A DNA stretch of 64,000 bases from Thunnus maccoyii (lineage: Eukaryota; Chordata; Actinopteri; Scombriformes; Scombridae): positions 3,596,001 through 3,660,000 of the forward strand of contig NC_056550.1 of the NCBI RefSeq assembly GCF_910596095.1, in the 5' to 3' direction. The notes beneath the pieces were generated by a model that worked only from the letters and a program-made list of their open reading frames with translations, was not told where the DNA came from and made no database searches. How positions within the stretch are numbered: the first letter of the stretch is position 1; each line of letters begins with the position of its first letter. This document shows, in pieces, positions 1-27,857 of this stretch. The position numbers were made by a program, and so were the translations under genes.

Positions 1-88
1 AAAATACATTTAACTTATTTATCAGCAAATGACGCACATCTGTATTCAAGAACACTGAACAGAATTTCATGAAAAGTTTTACCTTACT

Positions 89-303
89 TCAAGGTCTGTT
101 TAGTAGATGTGCAGGAGCTTTTGATCACACCACGTGATCTTCATCAGCAGATGGAGACGACAAGACGTCCCTTAAGTGCTCAGAAAGGATGGAGATTCAA
201 ACTTCTATGTTTCTATGACAACATGGGTGAAATCCATCTGCTGATGAAGATCATATGATAAGAATGAAAGCTCCACAACAGCTACTAAATATTAGACCTT
301 GAG
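89..303. repeat. Fold-back miniature element with about 70-bp inverted ends
   Basis: The left end begins TCAAGGTCTGTTTAGTAG and runs into a segment reading CTTCATCAGCAGATGG. The right end is its imperfect reverse complement (CCATCTGCTGATGAAG through CTAATATTTAG to the TTGA end). The two arms are each about 70 bp with a short unique middle. Related pieces occur at 329-466, around 2215-2310 and around 9115-9200, so this is a dispersed non-autonomous family. I cannot assign it to a superfamily. Confidence 0.65.
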
Positions 304-328
304 ATGAGATTAACTGTTTGAGATTGCA

Positions 329-466
329 GCTCAAATTCTACTTACTTGCTTTTTCTAGAGCTTTCAAACCTTTGTTGTTTGTTCATCCAAATGGCCATGA
401 AATGAGGTCAAAAGCTCTGGAAAAAGCTAGTAAGTGGACCTTGAGTTAAGATTTTTTTTTTGGCCA
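329..466. repeat. Second fold-back element of the same family
   Basis: The left arm carries TACTTACTTGCTTTTTCTAG followed by AGCTTTCAAACC. The right arm carries AAAAGCTCTGG and GCTAGTAAGTGGACCTTGAG, its approximate reverse complement. The outer ends (CTCAA / TTGAG) match those of the element at 89-303, while the inner parts differ. Confidence 0.55.
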
Positions 467-3429
467 CAGCTGAACAGAGTGTTTCCGGTGTCGGTATGGC
501 AACATCAAGGTAAGTTGACCTTTGTTATTCCCTCATATGTTGATGAGCATCTACATGGAGAGAAAAAAAACAAGAACATGGAAAGTGAAAACTAGAATTT
601 GACTAATAGGATGCTGCACAATAAGCCTGCTGTTAATCAACACCCAAGTGTTGAAACTTACATGGACTACAAATAATAAACTATAAAGGCACATTTTTTA
701 AAAATTGTTATTTAGGTTTCCCATTTTAAAACACTTAAGTCAAAAATTATTAAGTCAATTTTTTCCATATTCTCCACCATAAAAATGTATTTTCATACCA
801 ACATGTCCAGACAAATTGTTTTAATATTTTAAATCTGAAAAAATGTAACAACCGTTTACATGTTTGCTTGATTTATAACCAATACATTCACAGTACACTT
901 TGCTCACCCAGGAGATATTTTTTCACGGTAAATTCTGCTGCAAGAGAAACGTATGAAAAGTTTAAGCAACATTCATTTTGTTATGCTCGAATGTAGAAAT
1001 GAAAACAACGTACACCACGACATGACTGCAGGAATGTAGCTCGTTTATTTTTCACAGTGGCTGAGTGTTGATTGTGTGTTTGTGTGATGATTAACCAGCC
1101 TCCATATAAGCCTGCCAGTCTCTTCCTCATTTTGCTGGGAATAAATCATCCATTAAATACATCTGATCCATTCAGTTAAAGTACCTGCTACCCAAACGAA
1201 AGCTTACCAAGCAAGATGACAGAGAGCAAAACAAACAGAAGAAGAACAGTCCCACATGTCTGCACATTCACCAAAAAAAATTACAGGTGCTTTACATGCA
1301 TAAAAGGATCAATTTACTACATATTGAAAAGGTGATAAAGTGTCAAAATGTGGGTGAAATGTCAACAGAGCATCGTCTACTCGGTCTGTAGTCGTGCCGT
1401 CTCTGCATGTGAAGAGCAGGCAGGTGATCTCTGACACTACCTGAGCAGGATGGATTTAAAAGCACCAACTTTTTTCCATATTGCTTATTTTGAAAAAGAG
1501 AGCAGGAAACCATTTTCTCATAATGGAGTCATTTCTGTTAAACTGAAAAAACAACACATCAGGTCTGGTGTGTTTTAAGTGTGTCTGAACATCACTATTC
1601 ATTCACTGGCCAAAAAAGGACTTTTAAAAAATCTCCTCCACACATATTTTATGACTCTGATTCAAAAATACTCTCATTTGAATAGTAATTTGTGTCTGAT
1701 ACGGTTTTTCTACAAAAAAAACTTCAACTAACTGGTTTAACTTTCTTAAAATGACATCTCTCTCTCTCTCTCCCTCACTGAAAAATTCAGAATCTATGAA
1801 TATGTAAATATTCCAGATGTTGAACTGCTGGATGTGTCCTACTTCAGTCTCAGTAACACCACACTCTGTCCTGACTGAGGCGTCTTTGCTCAGTGGAAAC
1901 TTGGGAGGTGAGAGTTGTTTATTTCTAGTTCACTGTAAATAAAAATAAGTTAATAAGAGTCATTTAGATTTTTTCAGTTACAGTTATTGTACAGTTGGTG
2001 AACTGATGATTAAAACTGATTTAAATATTGTTCAGTCCAATCTTATTGTAAATATGTACGAACACAAACATGTACACAGAAGGAGCCTGGGCTCAACCTG
2101 GTGTTTGTTTTTTACAGTTAAGAGATCAAAATCATATCCATGAACACTTCCAAATTTGACCAAGATAAACAACTCTAAACCCCAAAAATATATGCTTTCA
2201 AAATTTATCAAAAAAACATCTCAAGGTCCACTTACTAGCTTTTACCTGAGCTTTCAATCTTATCACAGTCTTCTTGATGCGATTAAAAGCTCCAGAAACA
2301 GTTTCAGTTGGCATAGTTTGTCTATCTCATTAGACAAAAATATTCATTCATATTCAGGTTAACAAAACATTTCATACAGTAAGTATATGAAGTTTTAGTG
2401 TTCACTAGAGTTTGACTAAATTTAGATGAATGTGAGCTGACACTGGATCAGTGGAATTTCAACATTCTTTGACTAAAATAGTCCAGAGATTTTACTCAGC
2501 ATACACAACCTCCACATACAGTTTCCTCTCAGATGATAATCAAAACCAACTAAGAGAGTTCTTCATTGAGAAGATCTAAAACACTGGTCCACTGCTCCAA
2601 AGGCAGCATTTGTGGCAAAAGTTCACAACCAAAGTTAGAAATTCCATCTGTAAGTTTACAAAAAATTTTTAAAAAATCAGGCTGAAATAAAACGATTCAA
2701 AAATCATGTAGAATATTTCTATCTCATGAACATCTTGAGAATAAATATTTAATTAAAAATATTCACGCAACAGCCTCAACACAGCTGAGACAAACTGGAC
2801 TGAAGAATAAACGTGTTTTCAAATTCTGGAGAATTTTAGGCTGAACACTGGAAATATTTCAGTTCACGTAGTTAATCAACTTCTCGGCGGTTTCAAACCA
2901 TTTTAAATGTTTACAACAGCACACTTTCAATTAAAATACTCAATGAAACGCCTTGTCGCATGTAGGCTTCACTTCCTGTGCTGACATCACGGAAACAGGA
3001 TGTTCTCTCACCAGCTTAGATTGAAACACAGTTAAAAAGTCACGTGAACAAAAGGTCATTCATGTTTTAGTGAAAAATTGTGCAGAAACTCAAAAATTCC
3101 GCTTTCAGTTTGATGGATTTATCATAGAACTGTACGCTGTATTCATGCTTATAACAACAATGTATTAAATCTGTTTATAAAAGGCCACAAAGCAGCATGA
3201 AGGACAGAAATGTGTAGAAATATAAAGAAGTGAAAGACATTCTGATCTGTTACTTAAGTGAAATAAACTACTACGTTAAAACTTATTCTTACAATATGAA
3301 AAATAAAGGTAGAAAATTGGTCCCTGCAGTGTTATCGTATTAAATATAATATTCTTTCATCACTATTTTCACTACTGTTGACTCATTCATGTATAAATGT
3401 CATTTTAACACTTTAGTTGATCAAGCCGG

Positions 3430-3680
3430 AGCTGATTTGAATGATTTTAAGTACAGTTAGGTATTAGCAGGTAGTTTAATTTGTAAAAATCTATCATATT
3501 TTATAAAATCATATCTATAATCTGCAAAGTAGCAACTGACTATATAAGTGAGATAAATGTAGTGCAGTAATAAGTACAGTATTTCTCTCTGAATTGTAGT
3601 GGAGTAGAAATATAAAGAGACATTCAATGGAAATACTCAACTAAATACTGGAGTAAATGTATTTAGTTACTTTCCATCAC
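3430..3680. repeat. Dispersed percomorph-type repeat ending CTTTCCATCACTG
   Basis: The segment contains AGTACAGTATTTCTCTCTGA, GTAGTGGAGTAGAAATATAA, GGAAATACTCAACTAAATAC and ends TTAGTTACTTTCCATCACTG. I recognise this pattern as a widespread fish repeat with many near-identical copies. A related shorter fragment (AAGTAAAGTACAAGG) occurs at about 7330. It has no coding content. Confidence 0.5.
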
Positions 3681-4705
3681 TGCCTGAAACTCATCCTTCA
3701 TACTTGTTGTTTATTTTCTGTCATGAATGAAAAGTTTCCAGCAGCACTGACCTCTCATCACATCCTTAAAGGTGCAACAAAACAAAAAAAAAAAACATTT
3801 CACAGCAACATATTTTCACTTTCACAATCCCTCAATGATCAAATGTGGTAAATATGTTTGACTTGTTGCTGTGTGAAATGTTTCCCTGCTGGAACACTGT
3901 TGGCTTCTGTTTGCATTACAGAGCACGAGAGGTTTAGATGGTGAGAAAGTTTCTAATGAAGAGTTTAAACTCTTTTTTATCAGCAGAGTCACCCAGAAAA
4001 AAAAAAAGAAGTGGGATGAAGAAAAGGACAATTTTACCAAGGAAATAAGAAATCTGTTTCAATCAATGCAAAAGTTACCAAAGTGACCAAAAGTTGTGTC
4101 CATAATTAGCTCACGTGAACAACATGAAAACTAACTGAGAAGCCAAATTAATAAATTAATTCCGGACTAAATATGACTTTACCAATAAGGATTTTTTTTA
4201 TTGATGTCTTTTCCTCAACGCTACAGCACAAAACAACAACATCACACATGAAAGACTAATTATTACATTGATCAGTTCCTTTATGAGACTTCTGTCTACA
4301 TGTAAATGATGATTATTAAAGCGGCTATTCTATGCAAAACACGCACTCGAGCGCTTTATGAATTAACAAAAACAAGCCAGCTGAGATGAATAAGAAGCTA
4401 CAAACAAGCCACTTTTACAACGAAGAAACTGTCAATGAGAAGAGTTTCATTCATTGGTTCGATTCAGTCAATTATCAAATGTTTCCAAACAAGCAAAGAA
4501 AGCTGGTTTTTCTGTCTCAGGATGTATTTCTAATGTTCGTTTTTACTAGAATTCAGCTGATTGATCGAAGATCTGGATTCCCTCGTGCAGCCTGGATCTC
4601 AGTCAGATTGCATGTTTTCATTACGGCCGGATAGGATTGGATGAACGAAATAAAAAAAAAAAGACATAATTTCAGGGAGTTTAACCATTTGTGAATCGGA
4701 CTCAC

Positions 4706-4990
4706 CGACCACGAGCTGGATCAAAATAATAGTCCAATATCCCTCATGTGGCGGCAGCGCGCAGCCTGCTGCTGCTTCCACAGCTCACAAAATGGAGAGA
4801 GAGAGAGGAGGGGGGAGGAGGGGGAGGAGAGGGAGGAGAGAGGGGGTTTCCTCTGATCTGGAGAAACAAAAAAAACACCAAAAAAAACACGGTGACAGGA
4901 GAAAATGTCGACTTTTTGGCTTCATTTTTGCACCTAAAACGAGTGAAAATAATCAGCTCCAAAAAACGCGAGTTTAGGTCCGACAGAGAG
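4706..4990 (-). other. Candidate untranslated first exon of a minus-strand gene
   Basis: Reading the minus strand, a GC-rich purine/pyrimidine segment ends at 4706 in GGTCG followed by GTGAGT, a near-consensus splice donor. No ATG frame stays open to this donor: the ATG at 4746 reaches a stop after eight codons. If it is an exon, it is therefore 5' untranslated. It lies just inside the CpG-rich block at 5.5-6.4 kb, as expected for a promoter-proximal exon. The coding part would lie left of the window. The 5' boundary is a guess. Confidence 0.35.
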
Positions 4991-5479
4991 AGACTGAGAA
5001 CTATTTCATGAACAGAGAGAAGGTTTTTCTACTTGATTGGAAACACGAAAACACGATTTTTTTTCTTCTAGTACAATTAGTTTAAAACCGCTCAGTGTAG
5101 AAATGAAATGAGAAACGTCATCTGGGCTCTTTGAATGAGAGGAAAGAAAGAAAGAAAGAAAGCAGACTAACAGAATACAACACAGAGGAGGAAGAAGCAG
5201 CAGGCGTATGAACACACAAACATTTCACATTATTATTATAAAGACTACAGTGAAAAACTCTCCATGATGCAAATATATTAGACAAACTGAGCGGGTAGAA
5301 AAAACCTTATTCAACAACGTGTAAACAGTCTCTGTTAATACTTCTACTTATTCTTTTCATTGTTAAGTTTATTCTTAACTCTTTCTTAAAAACTGCTTTT
5401 AACTCGCTTTTTGACTTTTGTTAATGATGCCTGAAATGACATAAGCTGTTTATTCTGGTTGCGGTTAAGAGCCTGTAAA

Positions 5480-6430
5480 GTAAAATAGCCTCCAGTCAAT
5501 TAAACGGATGCTACTTCTCTTTTCTGTCCGCGCCACTACCGCCACCGCGCGGCTGCTGCGGGCCGCGACACCCGGGCCTCCGCTCCGGTGCGGCGGGGGG
5601 AGGTGGGGGGAGAGGGGGAGGGGGGGATCAGCCGCGAGGCCTGCGGAGGCCCGACACACAGCCTGAGACTCCCCGACACGCAAACGTCATTATTCAGTCC
5701 GAACACGACGTAAACTTCTGGTTTGAAGCAAACATGTTGAAGGAAACATTTTTACTGAAGCCTGTGTGTGACTGTTGTGACGCTTCATGTTTGAGTTTCT
5801 CTCCTCATTACTATTCATATTATGATAAAGAAATTAATATGACACAAACTAACTCGTTTTCGCCCCAAAATAATTTATTTATATATAATAAAAAGGCATA
5901 AATTGAATTCATGAGCTCTAATGGGAAACGAAGCTTATTCTTGTTTTGACTAAAATACCATTTCCGGTTGATCACAGCCAAAAACACAGCTGTTACTAAT
6001 TAACGTGGACTCAGTATATAGATTATTGATAATCAGAAATCATTTATGACACATGTTAGTCGGGCAGCGTGTTAATAAACGAGCCGCTGTTCTGAACCGG
6101 GCCGACAACCGGAGCTGAAAGCACCGAGGCCCCGGGACGCCGAAACACGAGCCCGGCCATCGAATAGGCAAACGATTTTTTATCAATAACCATCATCGAT
6201 AGTGATCACACTCTGAATCCGCCGGTAAGCGGATATTAATTCACTGTGATCTGCACCGGAGTGTCGCGCGGCTGAAGCCTCCACAACCTTTAATAAGCCC
6301 GATAAGCGCGCGCGGATCGGCTCGTTCATTTCTTAAAGAGTTGAATTCAAATGCGCGTTCCCGCCGCGTGCACACCGATTGTCGGATTATATTGATAGTG
6401 TCGGATTATGGACTGACACCTGTTGACTTT
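5480..6430. promoter_or_regulatory. CpG-island-like block, probable promoter
   Basis: This is the richest CpG stretch of the left third. It contains repeated CGCG, GCGCGCGCGG (about 6306) and CCGCGCGGC, and it stands in otherwise AT-rich DNA. No protein frame is convincing on either strand. It most likely drives the minus-strand transcript whose first exon may end at 4706, and it could be bidirectional. No plus-strand gene is visible to its right. Confidence 0.5.
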
Positions 6431-9400
6431 TGGCTGACCGACGGGAAATAAACCAACCTGTCGCGTCATATAATAATAACGATCATATTAATAACAAATA
6501 AATCAATGGCTTTGAACACTTTGATTTAATACTGTAAATATCTATCAAACAAACATCCTTAAGTTTTAAAACCTTTTAAAAAATAAATAAAATGACTTGA
6601 TATTTTCATTATCCTATTTTATCATTTAAAATAATCCATTAGATTCGAGCCAATTTCTGATATTCATCAGATCATCCAGATGTTGTCTACAAAAACCAAT
6701 CTTTCATATTCTTTCTCTTCTTTTTTAAAAGTCTAAAGAGGTGATTAGGCTCTATAGATCAGGACAGTATTGATCAGTGCAGAGAATACTCAGACACATG
6801 GAGGGCTTCTGACAACCAGCTACAGGATGATGTACAAAAAAATCAGCATTTATATCTTGGATGAAACATAATGCTGAAATGCATCTTTAAGAGTTTTGGA
6901 TGCAATAAATGTAACATTCTAACAGAGACTTGCAACAGTCTGGCTTTTAAAGAAGAGTTCTATAGTTTCATGTGTTTCATGTTTTAAATATCTCACCCTG
7001 ACAACAAACAGCCTATTGTATAAGATCTATATCAGCTGCTGTAAGTTATGCAAATCAAAGTCTGTTATCAACAACACATTGTGTGACTGCATGTTGCTCT
7101 GAATGCAGAGGTTTCCTTCTTCTGACAGCACGGCTGGATTAACCTGTTAGGAGTTCCCGCAGCAAAACATCACTTCCAAGTTCCCACTAAGTTCAGAGCA
7201 CACACACACACATACACATACATACACACACTACTGCTACTGCTACTGCTACTACATGGCAGCTTCATGATAGACCCACATACCCAGCAATAACTAAGTG
7301 TACATAGTGGAGTAAAATTGAAATATTTAAGTAAAGTACAAGGATACATTTTGTACTTAAAGTACCTGCTTGGATCTCCTCGCTGTTCATTGTGAAAAAG
7401 ATTTGCTTTGATTTGTCCAAAATAAAACTATATCAGTATATGGAATCATCTACAAATTTAAATTCTGTGATGATTTTCCATGATTGTTTTCAAAAAATGT
7501 GACTCTGGTCTAATATTCAAGCTTTGGGGGCTAATTCAGGCACTTCATTGGTTATCTTTGTTCGCTTCCATTAATACCCTGCAGCTGGGGCATTCTGAAG
7601 CCAAGTATAAAAAAATTAAAAAATTCAAAAATAATTTAAAAAAAAAAAAAAACTTGAACTAACTTGCTTGATTGTTTTAGGTATTATTATTATATCTCTT
7701 ATTCTTTGATAGGATTTCCTTGGATTTTTGGATGACAGATGAGATTAAATTGAAAAGAAATTAAGATTAGTGGTCCAGACGGTTGATCCTTTAAAGTGGA
7801 AGGATTACAGGCCTCTCTGATCAGGGATCACATGTAGTTCTTGGAGCTAGAAAAGAACTTGTTCACAATGAAAGGCTCCTCATACAAGTTCTTTAAAACC
7901 TGCCAGCCGTTCATTCATCACCTATGTTAAGAATCTCAGGCAACCTGTCTGGATACAACATGCTGAACACTGGTAGTGAACTGTAATGTCTTCAGGTGTA
8001 GCATGTTGTCATGGGGTTTTTTTTGTTTGTCTTTTGGTGTGTCTATGTCTTTGTGAAGTATTTATGAGGTGGGTGGGTAGGAGAGGTTGGTCAGTTGAAG
8101 GCCTTCTACATGTCTCACTATGTTCTGTCATCATGCTGTTTTGTTAATATCTCAAAATTACAAATAAAAAGCCCAAAAAAAATAAAAGATTTATAGTCCT
8201 TTGTATTAACTTACCTTCAGTATTTCCTTACATTTTTTAATTACGTAATACTTTGAAACTTCTATGTATGATAAAATAAATACAGCCTAGATTTATGATG
8301 AATTCTGGAATTTTGTCTTATTTACTACCGTCATTTTCTATCCCTCTCCTAATCTTTGGAACGATGTCTTCTACCTACTTATCTGATGACAGTGTGTGTT
8401 TGCTGAAGTTTTCATTGATCAGTTGAACTCATTTGTCATCGTCTGATTGGATAATTAAGGCAGCATCTAGGAACTGTTGTGATATTTTCCCACATAGCTG
8501 ATGATGGTAAAACAGACAGAAAAATAAATTCATAAACACATTTTTTTGTTTTTAATTCCTTCTCAGAGCTTCTATAGTTTTGGGATGAAACATTGCTGTG
8601 TAGTAGAGATTCATCAACAGGACTGAACTAAAGTCTGTTTCACTCTGATATAGTGGTATTTAAAGAAGAGGATTAAGGCCACGTGTGAAAACTTTGAGTT
8701 CTGATTAAACTCATAATACTGAGAATGTCAAAATTCTGACTTTAAACTCAGAGATCAAATATTTCTTTCACATGGCACTAATCTTCTTCCGAAGGTATTA
8801 AAGGATATTTGTGCTTTCAGGAGTTCTGTGGTTGGCTGTTGGGGATTTTTGGAAACATAAAGTGATTTCTGATCGTGTTTATTGGCTTGTTAACTTGTAT
8901 TTTCTTCAACAACAGTTAATATTTGATTAGAGTGTGTTAAGCATGTGTTTCGTTGAGTCAGTAATAGTGAAAGATCTGAACTGTCACGCTGCATCTAGTT
9001 TAATTACTGAGACATGATGCCCTCTGGTGGCTGTTTTCAATCTCAGCACCATCAACAAATGAACATAAAATCCTACTAAAGAAGAGGGTTCAAGTGGAAA
9101 AGAAGATATATTTTGGTCACTCAAAGTTCACTTACTTGTGTGCTGTGGAGCTTTTAAGTGTATCACACGTTCTTCATCAGCAGATGAGGTTTAGATGGCA
9201 CAAAACTGTGGATGAAAACTTTCCATCATCCTGAGCACTTATCTGTGTTAGCCTGAAAGTTGAGCATGTTCCTGGTTATCACAAACATTTCTAAATCAGG
9301 TTTTGAATTGTTAAAACATTTGAGAAGACATGAGACAGCTGCAGAACTTTAGTCTGATACGTTAGTCTTTTACATAAGAAAACCAGCACTGATGGTGATA

Positions 9401-9600
9401 ATAATAAAACATTTTATTTGTATAGCACTTTTCTAAATACTCAAAGACACTTTACAAGGAGAGAGAAAGCAACAATGAAAACATGTCATGAATAAAAATA
9501 GAAACAACTTTAAAAAGAGAAAATACAATGTCAGTAGAATTGTGGGTATTTCAATGAACACCATGTTAGCGAGATAACCTCCAACAGAACTACATATTGG
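6431..9600. other. Stretch without a recognisable gene
   Basis: Reading frames are short and interrupted. The region holds a CA-rich run near 7200 with a small CTGCTA triplet run beside it, a poly-A run near 7640 and a fold-back fragment near 9115-9200. At 9405-9460 there is a segment with TTTATTTGTATAGCACTTTTC, a motif common in the tails of fish retroposons. I see nothing else to annotate. Confidence 0.5.
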
Positions 9601-9620
9601 ATCCATGATTAAACTGTTAA

Positions 9621-10257
9621 AGGATGACTCCACCTGCGTTCCTTTCTGGGTTGTTCAAATGGAAACGCCAAATCAGCCAATAGCAAAAAAGCAGTGACGT
9701 GCTAACCCCCCCCACCCCATCCCATCCCCCCACCACCACCACACACACAGTTTGCTGACAGTGTCTTCCTAACATACTTGTTTACTGTAAGTTAGAGCAC
9801 AAAAAATTGTCCAGATATACTACGAGCGATGTCGCAGTGCTGAGTCTGAGTGTGTAGATGTTTAGAAATGCAGCGGACGGAGCTGAGAGCCAAGGAGCAG
9901 AGGTGGTGACACACAACAGATTCTGCTCTGATCTGGAGCTGTTCACTGGTTGGAGGAGAGTTCAGAGTTTTTTTTGTTTTTTTTTTTAAACTCTGAGCAG
10001 CAGCAACAGTGAGCGCTCCGTCCGTCTCCGTGGCTACTGGATAGGCAGGCTAGGGCGTTTATATGTAGCGACGTCATCATGCAGAAACCTACGTCAGGTC
10101 ACGTGAGGAAAACAGTTTTTAGAAGGGCTTGGAAGATTGGCATTTTGACACTAAAACATATGTACTTCCACCAAAATTTGAATTTTCGGATTTGATTACA
10201 TATGGAGTTTTTGAGGATATAAAAACCTCAGAAACTCAAAAATAACGGACTCGCCCT
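9621..10257. mobile_element. TTAA-flanked miniature inverted-repeat element
   Basis: Left boundary TTAA (9617-9620) is followed by AGGATGACTCCACC. The right boundary, read on the minus strand, is TTAA followed by AGGGCGAGTCCG, an imperfect inverted repeat. TTAA duplication is the hallmark of piggyBac-type insertion. No transposase frame is present, so the copy would depend on enzymes encoded elsewhere. The middle has a poly-C/CCACC run near 9710 and several CpG-rich segments. Confidence 0.55.
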
Positions 10258-10299
10258 TTAATCAAGTTGACCTGGAACTTTTGGCCGACCGTCCAATCC

Positions 10300-11891
10300 G
10301 TCACATAACGGATTTATTTGGAGTTATCTGGCCAACCGTGTTTGGCTGCTTATTGAAACACCCTGCAGGTAGGTGTTAACTAAATCCATCCTGGGAGCAG
10401 TGAGATGCAGGTGTGATGTTTTCTCTACAGGAAAAGCAACACTGGAAGGGTGTGGTGGAGTTGAGGTGGAGGTGGGTGGGTGGAGGAGGGGGAGGTTCAG
10501 AGCTGCACACGTACTGTATTTTGGCCACTGTAGCTTCCAGATGCAGCCGCGTCGCACACGACTGCTGCTAAGTCACTGGTGATGGTGCGATGCTTGGCGT
10601 AAACCGCTGGGTGAGTCGTGATGAGGTTTTGATGTAAGGCAATGTTACATCTTCACAGTCAACACAGCTCTAGATACAGGGTGGGGGTGTGGGTGGGTGG
10701 CGGAGTAATAATTATACAGCACTCGTCTTAAAGTGCTTTAAAGTGAAAGGAACGAACATGTTAACAGTCAGGTTGGAACAAAAAAAAAATGGGATGGAGA
10801 CTTGTTTTGTTATCTTCTAGATTTGATTCCCAGCCAACAGATTATTATTAAAACTACAGTAACAACAAGCCACCAATCAAATGTGAGTTTTAGAAAAAAA
10901 AAAAAAAAAAAAAGTGAGCTTTCAGTTGTGTGTTAAAAGAAGGTAACCGTGCCAAACTGTCCTGGTCGGTGGTTCTGGCTGGGTAATGAGGAGGTCCTTC
11001 AGTCTTCACAAACGCTGACAAGCCAAACTGGCACACACATTTCGAAATGTTTTGCAGCAGGTTCCTCGCTGTTGATGCTCTGAGATGAGAGGTGTGGGCG
11101 CTGTAACATCAGAGAGAACGGAAACGGCATTCTGAAACAGTCATGACACCTCCTAACGCACAATATACACAATGTTCATTCTGGAGCACGATGAAGGGGT
11201 ACGTTTAACCAAAAAAACAAAAAACAAAAAACAAAAAAAAAAGGTTCATGTTACCCCTTCTCCTTTCCTTTCCAGAAGCCTCATTTGACAAAACAAGTTG
11301 GGTTTTATGTTCAAAAACATATCAGACTGAAGGGAGAATTCTGTGACATTTACTTTGACAAATTGGCGCCCTGTGACCTTGTCGTTCAGGGTTTGGACGA
11401 GTGGTGGAAAACACTCCTGATAAAAATAGCCTTTCATTTAACATATGGAAAAGAGGGTTGGGGGGCGGGTGGGGGAGGAGGGGGTTGGGAGAGACACTAT
11501 TTATAATGGGAAGGATAGATATTTTCATAACTAGAGTGGGAGACGAGGATGGGGAGATAAATTCTTAGTGAAAGGACAGACATTTTAACTTATATCCAGT
11601 ACATGGCATAGATCATACATGAGGGTCAAGGCAACACATTTTTTTAAAACCTAACTACTCAGTAATCAATCTCAACTAGTTCTCAATGGTGCCCTTCCCC
11701 ATTCCCAAACACAACGTTCCAAAGGAGGGGTGAGGCAGAAGAGGGGGGCATCCGGCATCCAAAGACTGGGGCAGCTGACGTCCTCTATCCTTGATGCTGG
11801 GTCTGGAGGAGGGGGGGGGAGGGGGAGTAGGAGGGTGTGTAGGGGTGGTGTTGGACGTGACGTGAAGGGGGCGGTTGGTTCCCAGGGGGTT
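10300..11891 (-). other. Probable 3' untranslated region of the zinc-finger gene
   Basis: The stretch lies directly downstream, on the minus strand, of the stop codon at 11892-11894. Its frames on both strands are low-complexity. A minus-strand AATAAA is present at 10318-10313, giving a 3' UTR of about 1.6 kb if used. The extent is inferred and no transcript evidence is available. A poly-A run lies at about 10893-10912. Confidence 0.35.
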
Positions 11892-26612
<14,721 letters not shown>

Positions 26613-26925
26613 ATCGAAGCATGCGGGGCACTACCGCCGCCTGTTGGGCTGGAGTGTAATAATGCATGTGTAGTGAACGCAAATACTATTTATTGGTACA
26701 GTGTTGAGATAATTAAACAGCTGAGTAGTGTGCTTTGTTTATATTACCTGATAATATTCAGCTACTGATTCAGCTTGAGTGTAAAAAACACTCAGTACAC
26801 AGTGTCAAAAGCATTTGACAATTTTATTTCTAGCCTACATGGGTTAAAAAGAAATAGGGGCCTAATGTTTGTATTTTATTATTTTTTTTATTTTTTAACT
26901 AGGTGATTGATAAATTTTAGCTGAA

Positions 26926-26991
26926 GAATGCTAACGAACAGTCAACCAGTCAACTGCAATCAGTTGACTGGTTGACTGTTCGTTAGCATTC
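26926..26991. repeat. Perfect 31-bp hairpin with 4-nt loop
   Basis: The arm 26926-26956 (GAATGCTAACGAACAG...) is exactly reverse-complemented at 26961-26991, separated by CAAT. The flanks do not extend the pairing and no element ends are evident. Confidence 0.95.
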
Positions 26992-27857
26992 AACTAAGTG
27001 CACAACAGACAGTAGAGCAGCAGAATGAGATAAGATGATAAGATAATATAAAATGTATTAGAGCTGCAACATTGTCAGCATCCTAAAGTAAACACAGTTT
27101 TTAGTCATCCCAACTATCAGACACTTTTGTCAAAGCTCATCGATCCAGGGTTTAATGGCTGTGAAACTGGGCCTCCAGATTTGATTTATAGAATATGTGG
27201 GATACTGTGTTTGATTTCATTGCCTGTAAAGCACAAGTTATGAGATTAATTAAAATTATATAAAAATTGATATTTTTTATCACCCTCAACCTATACCATT
27301 TTGTTTAAAGAGGTCTATAACCTGATATGCTTATTCTCTTTCTGCTTTTCAGATAAAATGAAATTTACCTCCAGCCCAAGCAGTAAAGGTACACTTTTTA
27401 AAAAGCCAATATGTTAAATCAATTCTCAACACTTTCTTGTGACCATTTGAGAATACTTGAGTGTTTGGGTACATGATGATGTTTATTGGTTATAAATCTT
27501 TTCCAAGGCTGGTCTTTATTGCAGTGATTATGGTTCCATTATAACAAATCTGCACCACCTGATCTGTCATCTCTCTGCAAGACTTGTTTTCTGCCAACAA
27601 GTTTATACTGGTTTAGCCTTTGATACCAAGGTCATGAGCAGATACTCTTTATTCAGTCCTTACTAGAATAACAAAACAGTCCATTAGAAAAGATTGGTGA
27701 AGACACAAGTGAGCTGACGGCATTGGTACAAATATTCATGGGAATAACTTGAGTCACTATAATGTAGTTATAAGCTGTCATAAGGACATTTTAAGTGTTT
27801 ATTAATGTACAGTATTTGTCAGCAATTATAACTTCTCCTATGAGGACATATTTTATG

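Larger units (their letters stand above)
1..4680. other. Gene-poor AT-rich stretch, possibly intron
   Basis: No reading frame here has coding character. The stretch holds poly-A and poly-T runs, a short CT-rich run near 1758 and several copies of fold-back repeats listed separately. If the candidate untranslated exon ending at 4706 is real, this stretch would be its first intron, with the coding part off the left edge. One exon-like segment on the plus strand (470-509, between a polypyrimidine/AG and a GTAAGT) was seen but has no recognisable product. Confidence 0.4.

Noticed and set aside
27357-27395. Small plus-strand exon-like segment (ATAAAATGAAATTTACC) before the NLR remnant
   Set aside because: It has an acceptor-like TTTTCAG and a GTACAC donor, but no similarity to known NLR exons and no reading-frame support.
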